Counted from the stretch's first letter, positions 6,271-14,005 are shown. The stretch: 19,549 bases of DNA from Candidatus Woesearchaeota archaeon (GCA_019322385.1 JAHWIS010000144.1:1-19549); one strand, 5' to 3'. Notes: generated by a model not told the origin, from the sequence alone. Numbers and translations are program-made.

Positions 6271-7659
6271 CTAACGATATGCTTTTGTCAATTTCATGCT
6301 TTTTTGCCTCTCTTTTCCTTGCATCTCGTGTTTCTTTTTCTGTATAGCATCCATTATTTTGAGTGCAGGCCTGTAATTAGGATTCAGCTCACGAGCCTTG
6401 TTGAGATTCTCAATGGCTTTTTGATAATCACCTTTCTTGTACCAGGCAATGCCGCTGAGAAAATAAGCATGGAAATCATTTGGTTCAAGATCTTTAGAAA
6501 CATCAAAATCCTCAAGCGCCTTGTCGAGATGACCCATTTTCATATAAATAAATCCCCTATTGGTAAAAGCTATGAAATCATCTGGATTTAGATCTATAGA
6601 AATATTCAGGTTTTCTATAGCCTTGTTTATATCTCCTTTCCTGAACCACGCAATACCTCTGTTTAGATAAGCCTGGGAATACCCAGGGTGCGACCTTATC
6701 GCAGCATTGAAATTCTCAATAGCAGCGTCAAAATTACCTTTCTTGATGTACGTTATGCCCCTGTTGGTGCTGATGACATGATCTCCAGGATTCAGGCTGT
6801 ATGCTTTATCGAGATGTTCGACTGCCTTCTCAAGATTACCTTTTTCACGCCATGCTTTGCCCACAAAAGTATAATGCATAGCTATGATCTCTTGCGGTTT
6901 CAGGTCTGCTAAATACACCCCATTTTTTATTGCTGTTTTTACGCTACCTTTAAATCGGTTTCTGATGTAAAAATCATTGATTCTTCTTTTTCTGTTAGAC
7001 AATAATTTTTTTTCTCCTTTCAATGGTTCCCACTCCAAATACTCCTTTTTGCTAAAACGCCATCTCAAGTAGATATGCTCTTCTCCGATTTCATTGCCTG
7101 GTTCCCTTACAGCGACCAGAGGAATGTCCATTACCTCTGCCAGAGCAAGATATACAAAAACACCAGTATCGCAATCAAATGTTTTTGCCTTCAATGCTTG
7201 GCTCAGGAGGGGGACATCTGATTCTGTTCTTGTGAAGCCTTCGTCCTCGAAAAAATTATCAATAGTTTTCATGATTTCTCGTGCCGAATGCTTACCGCAT
7301 TTCTCTAGATTACTCCAGCCAGCCAGCCTTGCCCTATTGCCGACTTTCTTTCTCACTCCATCAATTACAGAGAGGTCAAGAAACGCAAAGTATTCTTCTG
7401 CAGCTCTAGAATCCTCTTCTATGAAATCCTTCTCCATATCAAGCCTTTCATGAGCATTCGTGCAGTACTTCTGGGTATAACCGCCGTGTTTTTCTGCGCA
7501 CACAGAAGATGGAGACGGCTTGATTGAATGATTCAAATTAGGCATGCACGCATTCGACAACCCAAAAACACCTATAGCAAGAGCCAATGCACTGACTGGC
7601 CTGACTATTCTCTCAAGAAGACTTAATTCACTTGCTTTGCCATTTTTTCTTAAAGACAT
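6271..7659 (-). CDS. Secreted transglutaminase-like/TPR protein (copy 1)
   Basis: A 462-residue protein. Residues 1-38 form a signal peptide: basic start, hydrophobic core (P-V-S-A-L-A-L-A-I-G-V-F-G-L), ending S-N-A-C. C38 might be lipidated, but -3 is Ser, so the lipobox is weak. Residues 85-215 resemble the SirB1-type transglutaminase-like domain: C163 in T-F-D-C-D-T-G, H195 in E-E-H-I-Y-L-R-W and W210-E211 in L-E-W-E-P-L, a Cys-His arrangement. K-P-Q-E-I-I-A-M-H-Y then leads into about five TPRs (265-430) with D-K-A-x-x-x-L-N-P-type ends. The C-terminus is basic. Substrate unknown. It is a tandem paralogue of the next gene upstream. A TATA-like element (7683-7691), inside the end of that gene, lies 24 nt from the ATG, so this copy has its own leaderless-type promoter. 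Confidence 0.82.
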   Translation of the reverse strand: MSLRKNGKASELSLLERIVRPVSALALAIGVFGLSNACMPNLNHSIKPSPSSVCAEKHGGYTQKYCTNAHERLDMEKDFIEEDSRAAEEYFAFLDLSVIDGVRKKVGNRARLAGWSNLEKCGKHSAREIMKTIDNFFEDEGFTRTESDVPLLSQALKAKTFDCDTGVFVYLALAEVMDIPLVAVREPGNEIGEEHIYLRWRFSKKEYLEWEPLKGEKKLLSNRKRRINDFYIRNRFKGSVKTAIKNGVYLADLKPQEIIAMHYTFVGKAWREKGNLEKAVEHLDKAYSLNPGDHVISTNRGITYIKKGNFDAAIENFNAAIRSHPGYSQAYLNRGIAWFRKGDINKAIENLNISIDLNPDDFIAFTNRGFIYMKMGHLDKALEDFDVSKDLEPNDFHAYFLSGIAWYKKGDYQKAIENLNKARELNPNYRPALKIMDAIQKKKHEMQGKERQKSMKLTKAYR

Positions 7660-7681
7660 ATAACAACAACTCTGACTGTAA

Positions 7682-7692
7682 AACTATTTATA
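7682..7692 (-). promoter_or_regulatory. TATA-like promoter for TPR copy 1
   Basis: Minus strand TCTATAAATAG, overlapping the stop codon of the upstream paralogue, ends 24 nt before the ATG at 7659. No SD precedes that ATG, which fits a leaderless transcript. Confidence 0.45.
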
Positions 7693-9066
7693 GACTCCTC
7701 CAACAACTTTCTCTTCTTTGTTAACATTCTCCACAAACCTTTTTCTTTTAAGCGCATACTTTTTTGCTTTGATAGCGCCTTTATAGCCTGGTCTCAGTTC
7801 AAGCACTTTGTCAAAGTCCTCTATCGCTCCGTCATACTTGCCAAGCCTCAACCTCGCAGAACCTCGATTATAGTAAAGAGTGAAATGGTTGGGTTCCAGC
7901 TTAATTGCTTTGCTGAAATCTGCAGCAGCCTTTTCATACTTACCAATTTCGTACAATGCTATTCCTCTTGCAAAATATACACTGTAAAAGCCTTGGTACA
8001 GTTCAATCGCCTTATCAAAATTATCAATAGCCTTTTCAAGAACCCCTTTCTGGTGCCACACATGCCCCATATTTATATAGAAGCTGAAATCATCAACCCC
8101 GCCAAGCTCTTTAGCCATCTCGAAATCAGACACAGCCTTGTCTGGAGAATTTTTCCCGAGCCATGCAACGCCCCTGTTGAAGACAGAAACATGGTTTTCT
8201 GGATCGATACTCAGCGATACATTGAAATCATTGAGTGCTTTGTCAAACTGATTGAGTCTCAGCCAAGCGATTCCTCTTTTTTCATATGCAATTGAATATT
8301 CAGGATTCAACTTAATCGCATTAGTGCAATGTTTTACAATTTCATCATACCTTTGCTCTTGCGACAATATCGCAGCCATATTGATAAGAAAACCAGGATA
8401 GTCAGAACACAATTCTACTGACTTGCCAATAAACTCGACAGCTTTGTCTCCATTACCCTTATCAAACCAGACAACACTCAATGTATTATACTGATGGCAG
8501 AAGACCTCTTCACGTGAAAGGTTTCTCATGTATATGCCTTTATCTATTGATTCACCCGATATGCCATACGTCCTTCTGTACCACCTATCTTCCGCCCTTT
8601 CACCTGATGTAGTCTCCCAATTGATGGAACGACCAAGTTCTACCTCCCATCTTATGAAAGTATGTTCAGGTGCTCTGACCATTGTCATTGGCAGGTCCAG
8701 CAGCTCAGCTATAGCAAGATAGACATAAGCGCGATTTTCGCAGTCAAGGTTACCGGCAAGAAGACCCTCACTAAAAAGATTATTTGCTTTGTTTCCAAAT
8801 CTTCTATACTCAAACACATCATTGATTGCCTGCAATATATCAAGAGCATTAGATGTCGAATTACGACTGACCAATCTTGAATCTTTGATTTTAACTTCTT
8901 TGCCTATCCTTTTCAATGCTTCATCGATTATATCATCAAGCCTCTTCAAAGCTGCACCAACTTTATAATCTGATACAAGGCCTTTCTCTGAAAGAATAAA
9001 TTTTTGCGCGATTGTCTGGTACTTTGGCTTGTACTCGCCTGTGCTCTGCGCACTAACCATCTCCAT
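7684..9066 (-). CDS. Transglutaminase-like/TPR protein (copy 2), N-terminus out of frame
   Basis: The intact frame gives 460 residues from an ATG at 9066. The transglutaminase-like domain (about 65-160) has C109 in G-N-L-D-C-E-N-R-A-Y-V-Y-L-A-I-A-E, H135 in R-A-P-E-H-T-F-I-R-W and N149-W-E in S-I-N-W-E-T-T. It continues R-N-L-S-R-E-E-V-F-C-H-Q-Y-N into about seven TPRs (180-440). It is clearly paralogous to the next gene downstream. The start at 9066 has no SD and would leave a cytoplasmic protein. The same frame continues upstream through a perfectly good signal peptide (L-E-R-I-V-L-A-S-S-V-A-L-F-G-L-G-G-I-G) but meets no standard start codon; see the next entry. Substrate unknown. Confidence 0.8.
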   Translation of the reverse strand: MEMVSAQSTGEYKPKYQTIAQKFILSEKGLVSDYKVGAALKRLDDIIDEALKRIGKEVKIKDSRLVSRNSTSNALDILQAINDVFEYRRFGNKANNLFSEGLLAGNLDCENRAYVYLAIAELLDLPMTMVRAPEHTFIRWEVELGRSINWETTSGERAEDRWYRRTYGISGESIDKGIYMRNLSREEVFCHQYNTLSVVWFDKGNGDKAVEFIGKSVELCSDYPGFLINMAAILSQEQRYDEIVKHCTNAIKLNPEYSIAYEKRGIAWLRLNQFDKALNDFNVSLSIDPENHVSVFNRGVAWLGKNSPDKAVSDFEMAKELGGVDDFSFYINMGHVWHQKGVLEKAIDNFDKAIELYQGFYSVYFARGIALYEIGKYEKAAADFSKAIKLEPNHFTLYYNRGSARLRLGKYDGAIEDFDKVLELRPGYKGAIKAKKYALKRKRFVENVNKEEKVVGGVYK

Positions 9067-9212
9067 ATCCTGCGCAAATCGTTGATGATTATGGACACAA
9101 GAAGAAGACCCAATTCCACCTAGACCAAAAAGAGCTACACTGCTGGCTAAGACAATCCTCTCAAGCCAGCTGGATTTGTTTTTTCTGGTGATTTTGCCCC
9201 CTTGCTAAACAT
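9067..9212 (-). pseudogene. Signal-peptide segment of TPR copy 2, split by a -1 frameshift
   Basis: An ATG at 9212, preceded by a good SD (GGTGGTG), opens M-F-S-K-G-A-K-S-P-E-K and then hits a TAG in its own frame. One extra base in the A6 run (plus-strand T6, 9179-9184) would join it to N-K-S-S-W-L-E-R-I-V and the signal peptide ending G-S-S-S-C, giving a complete start like that of copy 1 (L-L-E-R-I-V-R-P-V-S-A-L). Possible causes: a homopolymer sequencing error, a real mutation, slippage-based expression or phase variation. The whole gene would then be 7684-9212. Confidence 0.7.
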
Positions 9213-9237
9213 ATGACACCACCAAAAAGTAACAACT

Positions 9238-9250
9238 ATTTATATATAAA
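9238..9250 (-). promoter_or_regulatory. TATA-like promoter for TPR copy 2
   Basis: The minus strand has TTTATATATAAATAG, followed about 26 nt later by the SD/ATG region at 9212. This supports expression from the upstream ATG rather than the internal one at 9066. Confidence 0.5.
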
Positions 9251-9326
9251 CATTTCCATCATGCCCGAATAGGCCCATAACGTCCGTATTACTCGAAATC
9301 GCCCTTCTCGCCCGCCAGACACAAAA

Positions 9327-9338
9327 ATTTATATATTT
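9327..9338 (+). promoter_or_regulatory. TATA-like promoter for the 9418 gene
   Basis: AAATTTATATATTTTG is a strong TATA-like element. A start near 9360 would leave a leader of about 58 nt containing a 6-bp hairpin (CTTCAG-GTTGTG-CTGAAG, 9374-9391) before the SD at 9406. Confidence 0.5.
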
Positions 9339-9417
9339 TGCTTGCATATACTATGTTTTACACCCTTAAAAAGCTTCAGGTTGTGCTGAAGAAACAGTTG
9401 AGTGCGAGGTGTTAGCC

Positions 9418-9729
9418 GTGATAGAGTCTGACAATATAGTGTTGGGAGGCAATATAGAGCTTGCCGGCTTTAAGGAGCTTGATGGTGGCTCTATGGTAAT
9501 TCTAAAGAAGATGATCGGCAATCAGGTAAGGAAAATGTCTGATACTGCCGAGAATTTCGAGAAGCTTACTGTGACCATGAAGAAGGTAGGCACAGGAAAC
9601 AACAAGTTCGAGATCCAGGCAAAGCTGATGGACAATGGAAAGCCCTTCACGAGCGAGGTGACTGACTTCAACCTGTTCTTCACCATGGACAAGGCACTGA
9701 GGCAGATACTGAACCAAATCTCGAAATAG
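9418..9729 (+). CDS. Small protein with HPF/RaiA-like (S30AE) pattern
   Basis: About 103 residues. I chose GTG at 9418 because GAGGTG (9406-9411) lies six nt upstream; a GTG at 9409 would overlap that SD and add three residues. The order is a strand (N-I-E-L-A-G-F), a helix (V-I-L-K-K-M-I-G-N-Q-V-R-K-M), strands (F-E-K-L-T-V-T-M-K-K-V; K-F-E-I-Q-A-K-L; S-E-V-T-D) and a final helix (L-F-F-T-M-D-K-A-L-R-Q-I-L-N-Q-I). This resembles the beta-alpha-beta3-alpha fold of hibernation factors (E-A-x-I-H ... D-M-Y-A-A-I-D-x-x-x-D-K-L). Identification is by pattern only, so ribosome binding is inference. Other small alpha/beta RNA-binding folds are possible. It lies alone and ends in a T-rich terminator. 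Confidence 0.7.
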   Translation: MIESDNIVLGGNIELAGFKELDGGSMVILKKMIGNQVRKMSDTAENFEKLTVTMKKVGTGNNKFEIQAKLMDNGKPFTSEVTDFNLFFTMDKALRQILNQISK

Positions 9730-9737
9730 AAATAATA

Positions 9738-9744
9738 TTTTTTT
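9738..9744 (+). terminator. T-rich terminator after the 9418 gene
   Basis: A run of seven T follows the stop codon by nine nt without a strong hairpin, the common form of archaeal termination signal. Confidence 0.45.
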
Positions 9745-10024
9745 CTCATTCACCGTCGAGCCTAAATAACAGAGTCACGCCCTGCTTATTCTAAACTGCG
9801 CACTCAGCTCCAAAGCCTGCTTCGTCTGCTCCGCTTCGCTCCGCAGCCTCAGGGTGCCGACGCACGCCTGATTTGTGTAACTTTTGAAGTTGCCGAAGGC
9901 CCAACTTCTTATTGATCCAATTTGAAAAAGCGTTGGCGTGCTAATTGGCACCACCGGCTTTGGAGCTTTTAGCAACTACGGTCATGACTCTGCTGGTTTT
10001 TGCACTGTTAGTGTTAGAAAAAAA

Positions 10025-10128
10025 GGGAATGGCTGCTCCCGGTGTTATCTCTCAACGCACTTCAACAGACGTCATAAGGTTCAGACGAGCGTTCAGTCGT
10101 TGGCTCGGGTTGTGCAGCTGCCATTCCC
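10025..10128 (+). ncRNA. Candidate structured RNA element
   Basis: GGGAATGGC (10025-10033) pairs perfectly with GCCATTCCC (10120-10128), followed after one T-T mismatch by three more pairs. Inside, CCCG/CGGG (10038-10041/10106-10109) and CAACG/CGTTG (10053-10057/10098-10102) can extend a roughly coaxial, branched structure. Strand is not determined: the pairing works on both. No promoter is obvious within 40 nt; CTAAATAA at 9762 is a possible one further up. A degraded repeat is an alternative. Confidence 0.3.
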
Positions 10129-10365
10129 ACTGTGGCAAAAAATACACATGAGAAGAGTTCTGAAGGGCTTGGAAGGAATAATCGAGAATAAGGGAATAGT
10201 CTTGTCACAGGCTGTCTAATTAGCTGTGAGATACGGTCAAATGCGGTCTTAAAGCAATTGTATTGCATTGGTACCACATAACCTACCCAAGGGGTATATG
10301 TTTTATTTAGAATTAGACATCACAAGCGATTAGTTTATTTAAATCTTACGATTGAGCCTTATTTT

Positions 10366-10382
10366 CTTTATAATTTATAAAG
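10366..10382. repeat. 17-bp palindrome CTTTATAA-T-TTATAAAG
   Basis: A perfect palindrome with one central base, about 215 nt before gyrB. It holds a TATA-like sequence on each strand, so it may be a bidirectional promoter element or a binding site of a dimeric regulator. Confidence 0.4.
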
Positions 10383-10508
10383 GAAATTTTAAAAGAATAC
10401 ATCACTAAAATCACCCACCAACACAGCCCTTCTAATGCCTTTTTTCAAAATGCTGAAACCCTTAAATTCAAGCTTTAGAAGCTCTGTATTACCATTTTTC
10501 AAACAGAA

Positions 10509-10520
10509 AAGTATATATAC
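10509..10520 (+). promoter_or_regulatory. TATA-like promoter for gyrB
   Basis: GAAAAGTATATATACTAG combines a purine-rich BRE-like part with a TATA box. The start of transcription would fall near 10542, inside a CTAGATTCTAG palindrome (10540-10550), leaving a leader of about 55 nt without an obvious SD. Confidence 0.5.
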
Positions 10521-10596
10521 TAGCGTTCATTTCTACACCCTAGATTCTAGCAGAAATTACACCCAAAAAAACGCATAATTTAGTGAGAAAACCGCA

Positions 10597-12510
10597 ATGA
10601 CAGAAGACCAGAAAAACGAGGAAAAAGAAGGCTATAAAGCCGAGTCCATCACAGTTCTAGGAGGCCTTGACGCAGTCAAGAAAAGGCCTGGCATGTACAT
10701 AGGCTCCACTGGCCTGACCGGCCTTCATCACCTTGTCTATGAGGTTGTAGACAATGCAGTGGATGAAGCAATGGCAGGCTTCTGCAAGAACATCCAGATC
10801 ATAATCCATTCTGACAGTTCTGTGAGCGTGCTTGATGACGGCAGAGGAATCCCTGTTGACACACACCCTAAATTCAATGTCCCTGCACTGCAGATCGTGA
10901 TGACAAAGCTGCACGCAGGCGGCAAGTTCGACCAGAGCACTTACAAGGTCTCTGGCGGACTGCATGGCGTCGGTGTCTCTGTGGTCAATGCCCTGTCAAA
11001 AAAACTTCACGTCGAGGTCTATAGGGATGGAAAGACCTATTCCCAGGAATACACAGAGGGCGCACCAGGCGAGTTCAAGACGCTTGGCGACACTGACAAG
11101 CGAGGCACTCTCGTCAGGTTCTGGCCTAACACAGACATAATGGAGACAACTGAGTTCCATTTCGACACCCTCTCAGCGAGGATGAGAGAGCTTGCATTCC
11201 TCAACAAAGGGCTAAAGATAACCATTGAAGACAGGAGAGAAGAGGAGAAGAAGCACGAGTTCTGCTATGAAGGAGGCATCCTTTCTTTTGTCGAGTTCAT
11301 CAACCAGAACAAGAACCCTCTCCACTCTGCGATATATTTCGAGAAGAGCAAGGAAGGCATACACCTTGAGATCTCGATCCAGTACAACGACGGGTTCCAG
11401 GAGAACATGTTCACTTTCGCCAACAATATCAACACTACCGAGGGCGGCACACACTTGATGGGCTTCAAGGCTGCACTCACAAAGACATTCAATCGCTATG
11501 CAGAAACAAATAAGCTTGAGAAGAACATGCGGCGCCTGACAAGCGACGACGTGAGGGAAGGCCTTGTCGCAGTCATCTCAGTAAAGCTCGCAGAGCCGCA
11601 GTTCGAGGGCCAGACAAAGACAAAGCTGGGCAACTCGAATGTGAAAGGCATTGTCGAGTCCCTCGTCAATACAGGGCTCAGCACATTCCTCGAGGAGAAC
11701 CCGCAGACTGCAAAACTGATAATCATGAAGTCTATCCAGGCTTCCAAAGCAAGAGAAGCAGCAAGGAAGGCGCGAGAACTTGCAAGGCGCAAAGGAGCAT
11801 TGAACGGAGGCTCACTGCCAGGCAAGCTTGCTGACTGCTCTGAGCGCGACCCAGCAAAGTCTGAGCTGTTTGTCGTCGAGGGAGATAGCGCAGGCGGCAG
11901 TGCAAAGCAGGGCCGCAACAGGGAATTCCAGGCAATCCTGCCGTTGTGGGGTAAGATACTCAACGTCGAGAAGGCAAGGCTCGACAAGATATTCGCGAAC
12001 AATGAGATCTCGACACTCATAACTGCAGTAGGCTGCGGTTTCGGTGATGACTTCAACATAGACAAGACAAGGTATCACAAGATAATCATAATGACCGACG
12101 CTGACGTCGACGGCTCGCACATAGCGACGCTCCTCTTGACCCTCCTCTTCCGCCATATGAAACCACTCATAGAGGCAGGCTATGTATACATCGCACTGCC
12201 CCCTCTCTACCGCATCTCAAAAGGCAAGTCATTCAAATACTGCCACAGCGACGAGGAAAAAGACCAAGTTGTCAAGGAATACGGCACAGAAGGCGTCAAT
12301 GTCCAGCGCTACAAAGGTCTCGGAGAGATGAACCCGAAGCAGCTCTGGGAGACCACCATGGACCCCATCACAAGGGCCCTAAAGCAGATCACTATAGAAG
12401 ACGCAGTAGAAGCAGACCGCATATTCACTATACTCATGGGCGAAGAAGTAGAGCCAAGGCGAGACTTCATAATGAAACACGCCAAGGATGTTGTTAATCT
12501 GGATGTATAA
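10597..12510 (+). CDS. gyrB: DNA gyrase subunit B
   Basis: A complete 637-residue GyrB, the ATPase and Toprim subunit that with GyrA puts negative supercoils into DNA. The GHKL ATPase part has V-L-G-G-L-D-A-V-K-K-R-P-G-M-Y-I-G, E49/N53 in Y-E-V-V-D-N-A-V-D-E, D-D-G-R-G-I-P (80-86) and G-L-H-G-V-G-V-S-V-V-N-A-L-S. The transducer lysine is in Q-T-K-T-K-L-G-N (near 340). Toprim carries E427 in V-V-E-G-D-S-A-G-G-S-A and D500/D502 in M-T-D-A-D-V-D-G-S-H. The tail Y-K-G-L-G-E-M-N-P and E-P-R-R-D-F-I ... N-L-D-V is gyrase-like and of the short, insertion-free form. Archaeal gyrases are known to derive from bacteria. gyrA is not adjacent: the next gene, sppA, is convergent. Confidence 0.97.
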   Translation: MTEDQKNEEKEGYKAESITVLGGLDAVKKRPGMYIGSTGLTGLHHLVYEVVDNAVDEAMAGFCKNIQIIIHSDSSVSVLDDGRGIPVDTHPKFNVPALQIVMTKLHAGGKFDQSTYKVSGGLHGVGVSVVNALSKKLHVEVYRDGKTYSQEYTEGAPGEFKTLGDTDKRGTLVRFWPNTDIMETTEFHFDTLSARMRELAFLNKGLKITIEDRREEEKKHEFCYEGGILSFVEFINQNKNPLHSAIYFEKSKEGIHLEISIQYNDGFQENMFTFANNINTTEGGTHLMGFKAALTKTFNRYAETNKLEKNMRRLTSDDVREGLVAVISVKLAEPQFEGQTKTKLGNSNVKGIVESLVNTGLSTFLEENPQTAKLIIMKSIQASKAREAARKARELARRKGALNGGSLPGKLADCSERDPAKSELFVVEGDSAGGSAKQGRNREFQAILPLWGKILNVEKARLDKIFANNEISTLITAVGCGFGDDFNIDKTRYHKIIIMTDADVDGSHIATLLLTLLFRHMKPLIEAGYVYIALPPLYRISKGKSFKYCHSDEEKDQVVKEYGTEGVNVQRYKGLGEMNPKQLWETTMDPITRALKQITIEDAVEADRIFTILMGEEVEPRRDFIMKHAKDVVNLDV

Positions 12511-12511
12511 T

Positions 12512-12520
12512 AAAAAAAAA
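12512..12520 (-). terminator. T9 terminator of sppA
   Basis: Immediately after the sppA stop, the minus strand has nine consecutive T. In the plus direction the sequence is A-rich, so it serves the RDD-sppA unit rather than gyrB. Confidence 0.5.
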
Positions 12521-13462
12521 TTACGTGGTTATTCCCACACCTTTTTCTACACTCATTGATTCGCCGAAACCAAGTCCCATGTAGAACCCATGCTCACTGA
12601 ATGCCTCGAAAAGTATCTCTCCGAGTGACTTAGGTCTCTTATACTCAGCCAGTTCAGCCTCTATGTCTTCTCTCTCTTCAATCCACGCAACTGCCTCATC
12701 TTTTCCGCCGAGTTCATCGACAAGTCCGAGTTCGATCGCCTGCTTTCCCAGGAAGAACCTTCCGTCTGCAAGCTCTTCCACTTCACTGACCGGTAAATCC
12801 CTATTCTTCGCGATCTCTTCGACAAAAATGACTCGTATCTGGTCGATGTTCTGCTGCATTATCTGCTCCTCATCCACAGTCATCTTCTTGAAAGGCGATC
12901 CGATGTCCTTGTACGGCCCTGAGACCAGTCTCTGATACGACGCATTGTAGCGCTCAAGCGTACCTGAAAACTCAAGATACGATGCAATGACTCCGATGCT
13001 CCCTGTCACTGACATTGGATTTGCGACGATGTGGTCTGTAGCAGTCGCTGCCCAGTATGCTCCTGACACTCCGCCCTCGCGGATCCACGCCACTGTCGTC
13101 TTGTTTGCCTTTAGGATAGCGTCTGCCACCTCATAGCTTGCGACAGCTGTTCCGCCTGGAGAATTGATCTCAATAAGCAGAGCCTTGATATCAGGATTCT
13201 CGTCGGCCTTCTCGATCAGCCGCACTATCTCTGTACTGTCTGTCATGCCTGTGCTCATGAATCCCCTCTGCGCACTGACCACTATCGGACCTGTCACCTT
13301 GATGTGCGCGACATTGCCTGCTGGCTCGATCTCTGATGTCGAGACAAACACACCGACGATAAGTGCAGATATAAAGCTGATCAGGGCCAGGAAGATTAGC
13401 ACTACAATTACTACGCCCCATCTTCCTCTTCCATCAGCCTGTTGGATTTGTTTCTTTTTCAT
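12521..13462 (-). CDS. sppA: Signal peptide peptidase SppA (S49 family)
   Basis: A 313-residue single-domain S49 serine protease, anchored by one N-terminal membrane segment (about residues 16-40), with the catalytic part outside. The nucleophile is S133 in G-G-V-S-G-A-Y-W-A-A and the general base K185 in S-G-P-Y-K-D-I-G-S-P; their spacing of 52 residues equals that of the Bacillus subtilis enzyme. Further signatures are I-N-S-P-G-G-T (oxyanion region) and T-G-S-I-G-V-I. It is proposed to degrade signal peptides left in the membrane. Start at 13462 is supported by GGGTGAGG just upstream. It follows the RDD gene by nine nt, so the two form an operon. Confidence 0.95.
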   Translation of the reverse strand: MKKKQIQQADGRGRWGVVIVVLIFLALISFISALIVGVFVSTSEIEPAGNVAHIKVTGPIVVSAQRGFMSTGMTDSTEIVRLIEKADENPDIKALLIEINSPGGTAVASYEVADAILKANKTTVAWIREGGVSGAYWAATATDHIVANPMSVTGSIGVIASYLEFSGTLERYNASYQRLVSGPYKDIGSPFKKMTVDEEQIMQQNIDQIRVIFVEEIAKNRDLPVSEVEELADGRFFLGKQAIELGLVDELGGKDEAVAWIEEREDIEAELAEYKRPKSLGEILFEAFSEHGFYMGLGFGESMSVEKGVGITT

Positions 13463-13471
13463 TTCCTCACC

Positions 13472-13984
13472 CTAGATCGTGAACTGTTCTATCACCCTTG
13501 TCCTTGACAGCCATTCTGTAAGACGCTGTCCTTTCTTTGCAAAGACAAGGTACAATGGGTCGATTACCCACAAGAATATGAACGGCACTGCAGGTATCAA
13601 AAAGAGATTCCGCAAAACACACTGCCAGAATCCTGCCCTGCCGAACTGTTTATCACCTACTTCCGCAACAACATGGATGTTGAATAACATACAGCCGACG
13701 GTCTGCCCTGCAGCATACTGCAAAAGGACAAAATAAGCAAGAATAAGCAGTATCATTATCATAAAAATACCGATAAGAGCATTCGCCTGCGCAGGATTCT
13801 CCTGCAGCAGATTATATGTCGACATGAACCCTGCTCCGCTGCCAAGCATCTTCTCAGTCACATTCTGGAAAAAACCCAGCACAAAGAAATCAATTACAAA
13901 CAGGTCAAGGACAAATGCCAGCATCCTTCTCCACATCCTTGCAGGACCTATGAACACCTTTTTTTCAGGAAGATCAAGTTTCAT
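13472..13984 (-). CDS. RDD family membrane protein
   Basis: A 170-residue integral membrane protein with three predicted helices (about 20-42, 68-92 and 122-145). The first has the family R...D pattern (R20 in W-R-R-M-L-A-F-V-L-D-L with D27 and D32), and G-Q-T-V-G-C-M-L-F-N-I-H-V-V after the second helix is also typical. The C-terminal G-Q-R-L-T-E-W-L-S-R-T-R-V matches the family tail, with Glu where Asp is usual. RDD proteins have been linked to ion exchange in some bacteria, but the substrate here is unknown. A TATA-like element 21 nt before the ATG suggests a leaderless transcript. The neighbour sppA suggests envelope maintenance. Confidence 0.85.
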   Translation of the reverse strand: MKLDLPEKKVFIGPARMWRRMLAFVLDLFVIDFFVLGFFQNVTEKMLGSGAGFMSTYNLLQENPAQANALIGIFMIMILLILAYFVLLQYAAGQTVGCMLFNIHVVAEVGDKQFGRAGFWQCVLRNLFLIPAVPFIFLWVIDPLYLVFAKKGQRLTEWLSRTRVIEQFTI

Positions 13985-14005
13985 ACCGAATCAAAACCCT
14001 GTTGT

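Larger units (their letters stand above)
9745..10596. other. Long intergenic region without a convincing gene
   Basis: About 850 nt. Left part (9770-10210) has moderate GC and several hairpins: a repeat-rich GCTCCGCTTCGCTCCGC segment (about 9827-9843), GAAGTTG/CAACTTC (9885-9907) and a longer branched stem (10025-10128). Open frames here overlap each other in all plus frames, lack SDs and match nothing I know. The right part (10210-10596) is AT-rich with promoter-like elements, including a perfect palindrome at 10366-10382 and the gyrB TATA box. I see no tRNA, rRNA, SRP or RNase P RNA core motif. Confidence 0.6.

Noticed and set aside
9770..10210. RNase P RNA gene
   Set aside because: No GGAAAGUC-like or ACAGAAA-like conserved core could be found on either strand.
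9938..10219. Overlapping plus-strand frames of 68 and 93 codons in the spacer
   Set aside because: No start signal, no recognisable family, and the DNA is better explained by inverted repeats; the frames disagree with each other.
10437..10578. 46-residue plus-strand frame before gyrB
   Set aside because: No SD, low-complexity composition, and the gyrB TATA box lies inside it.
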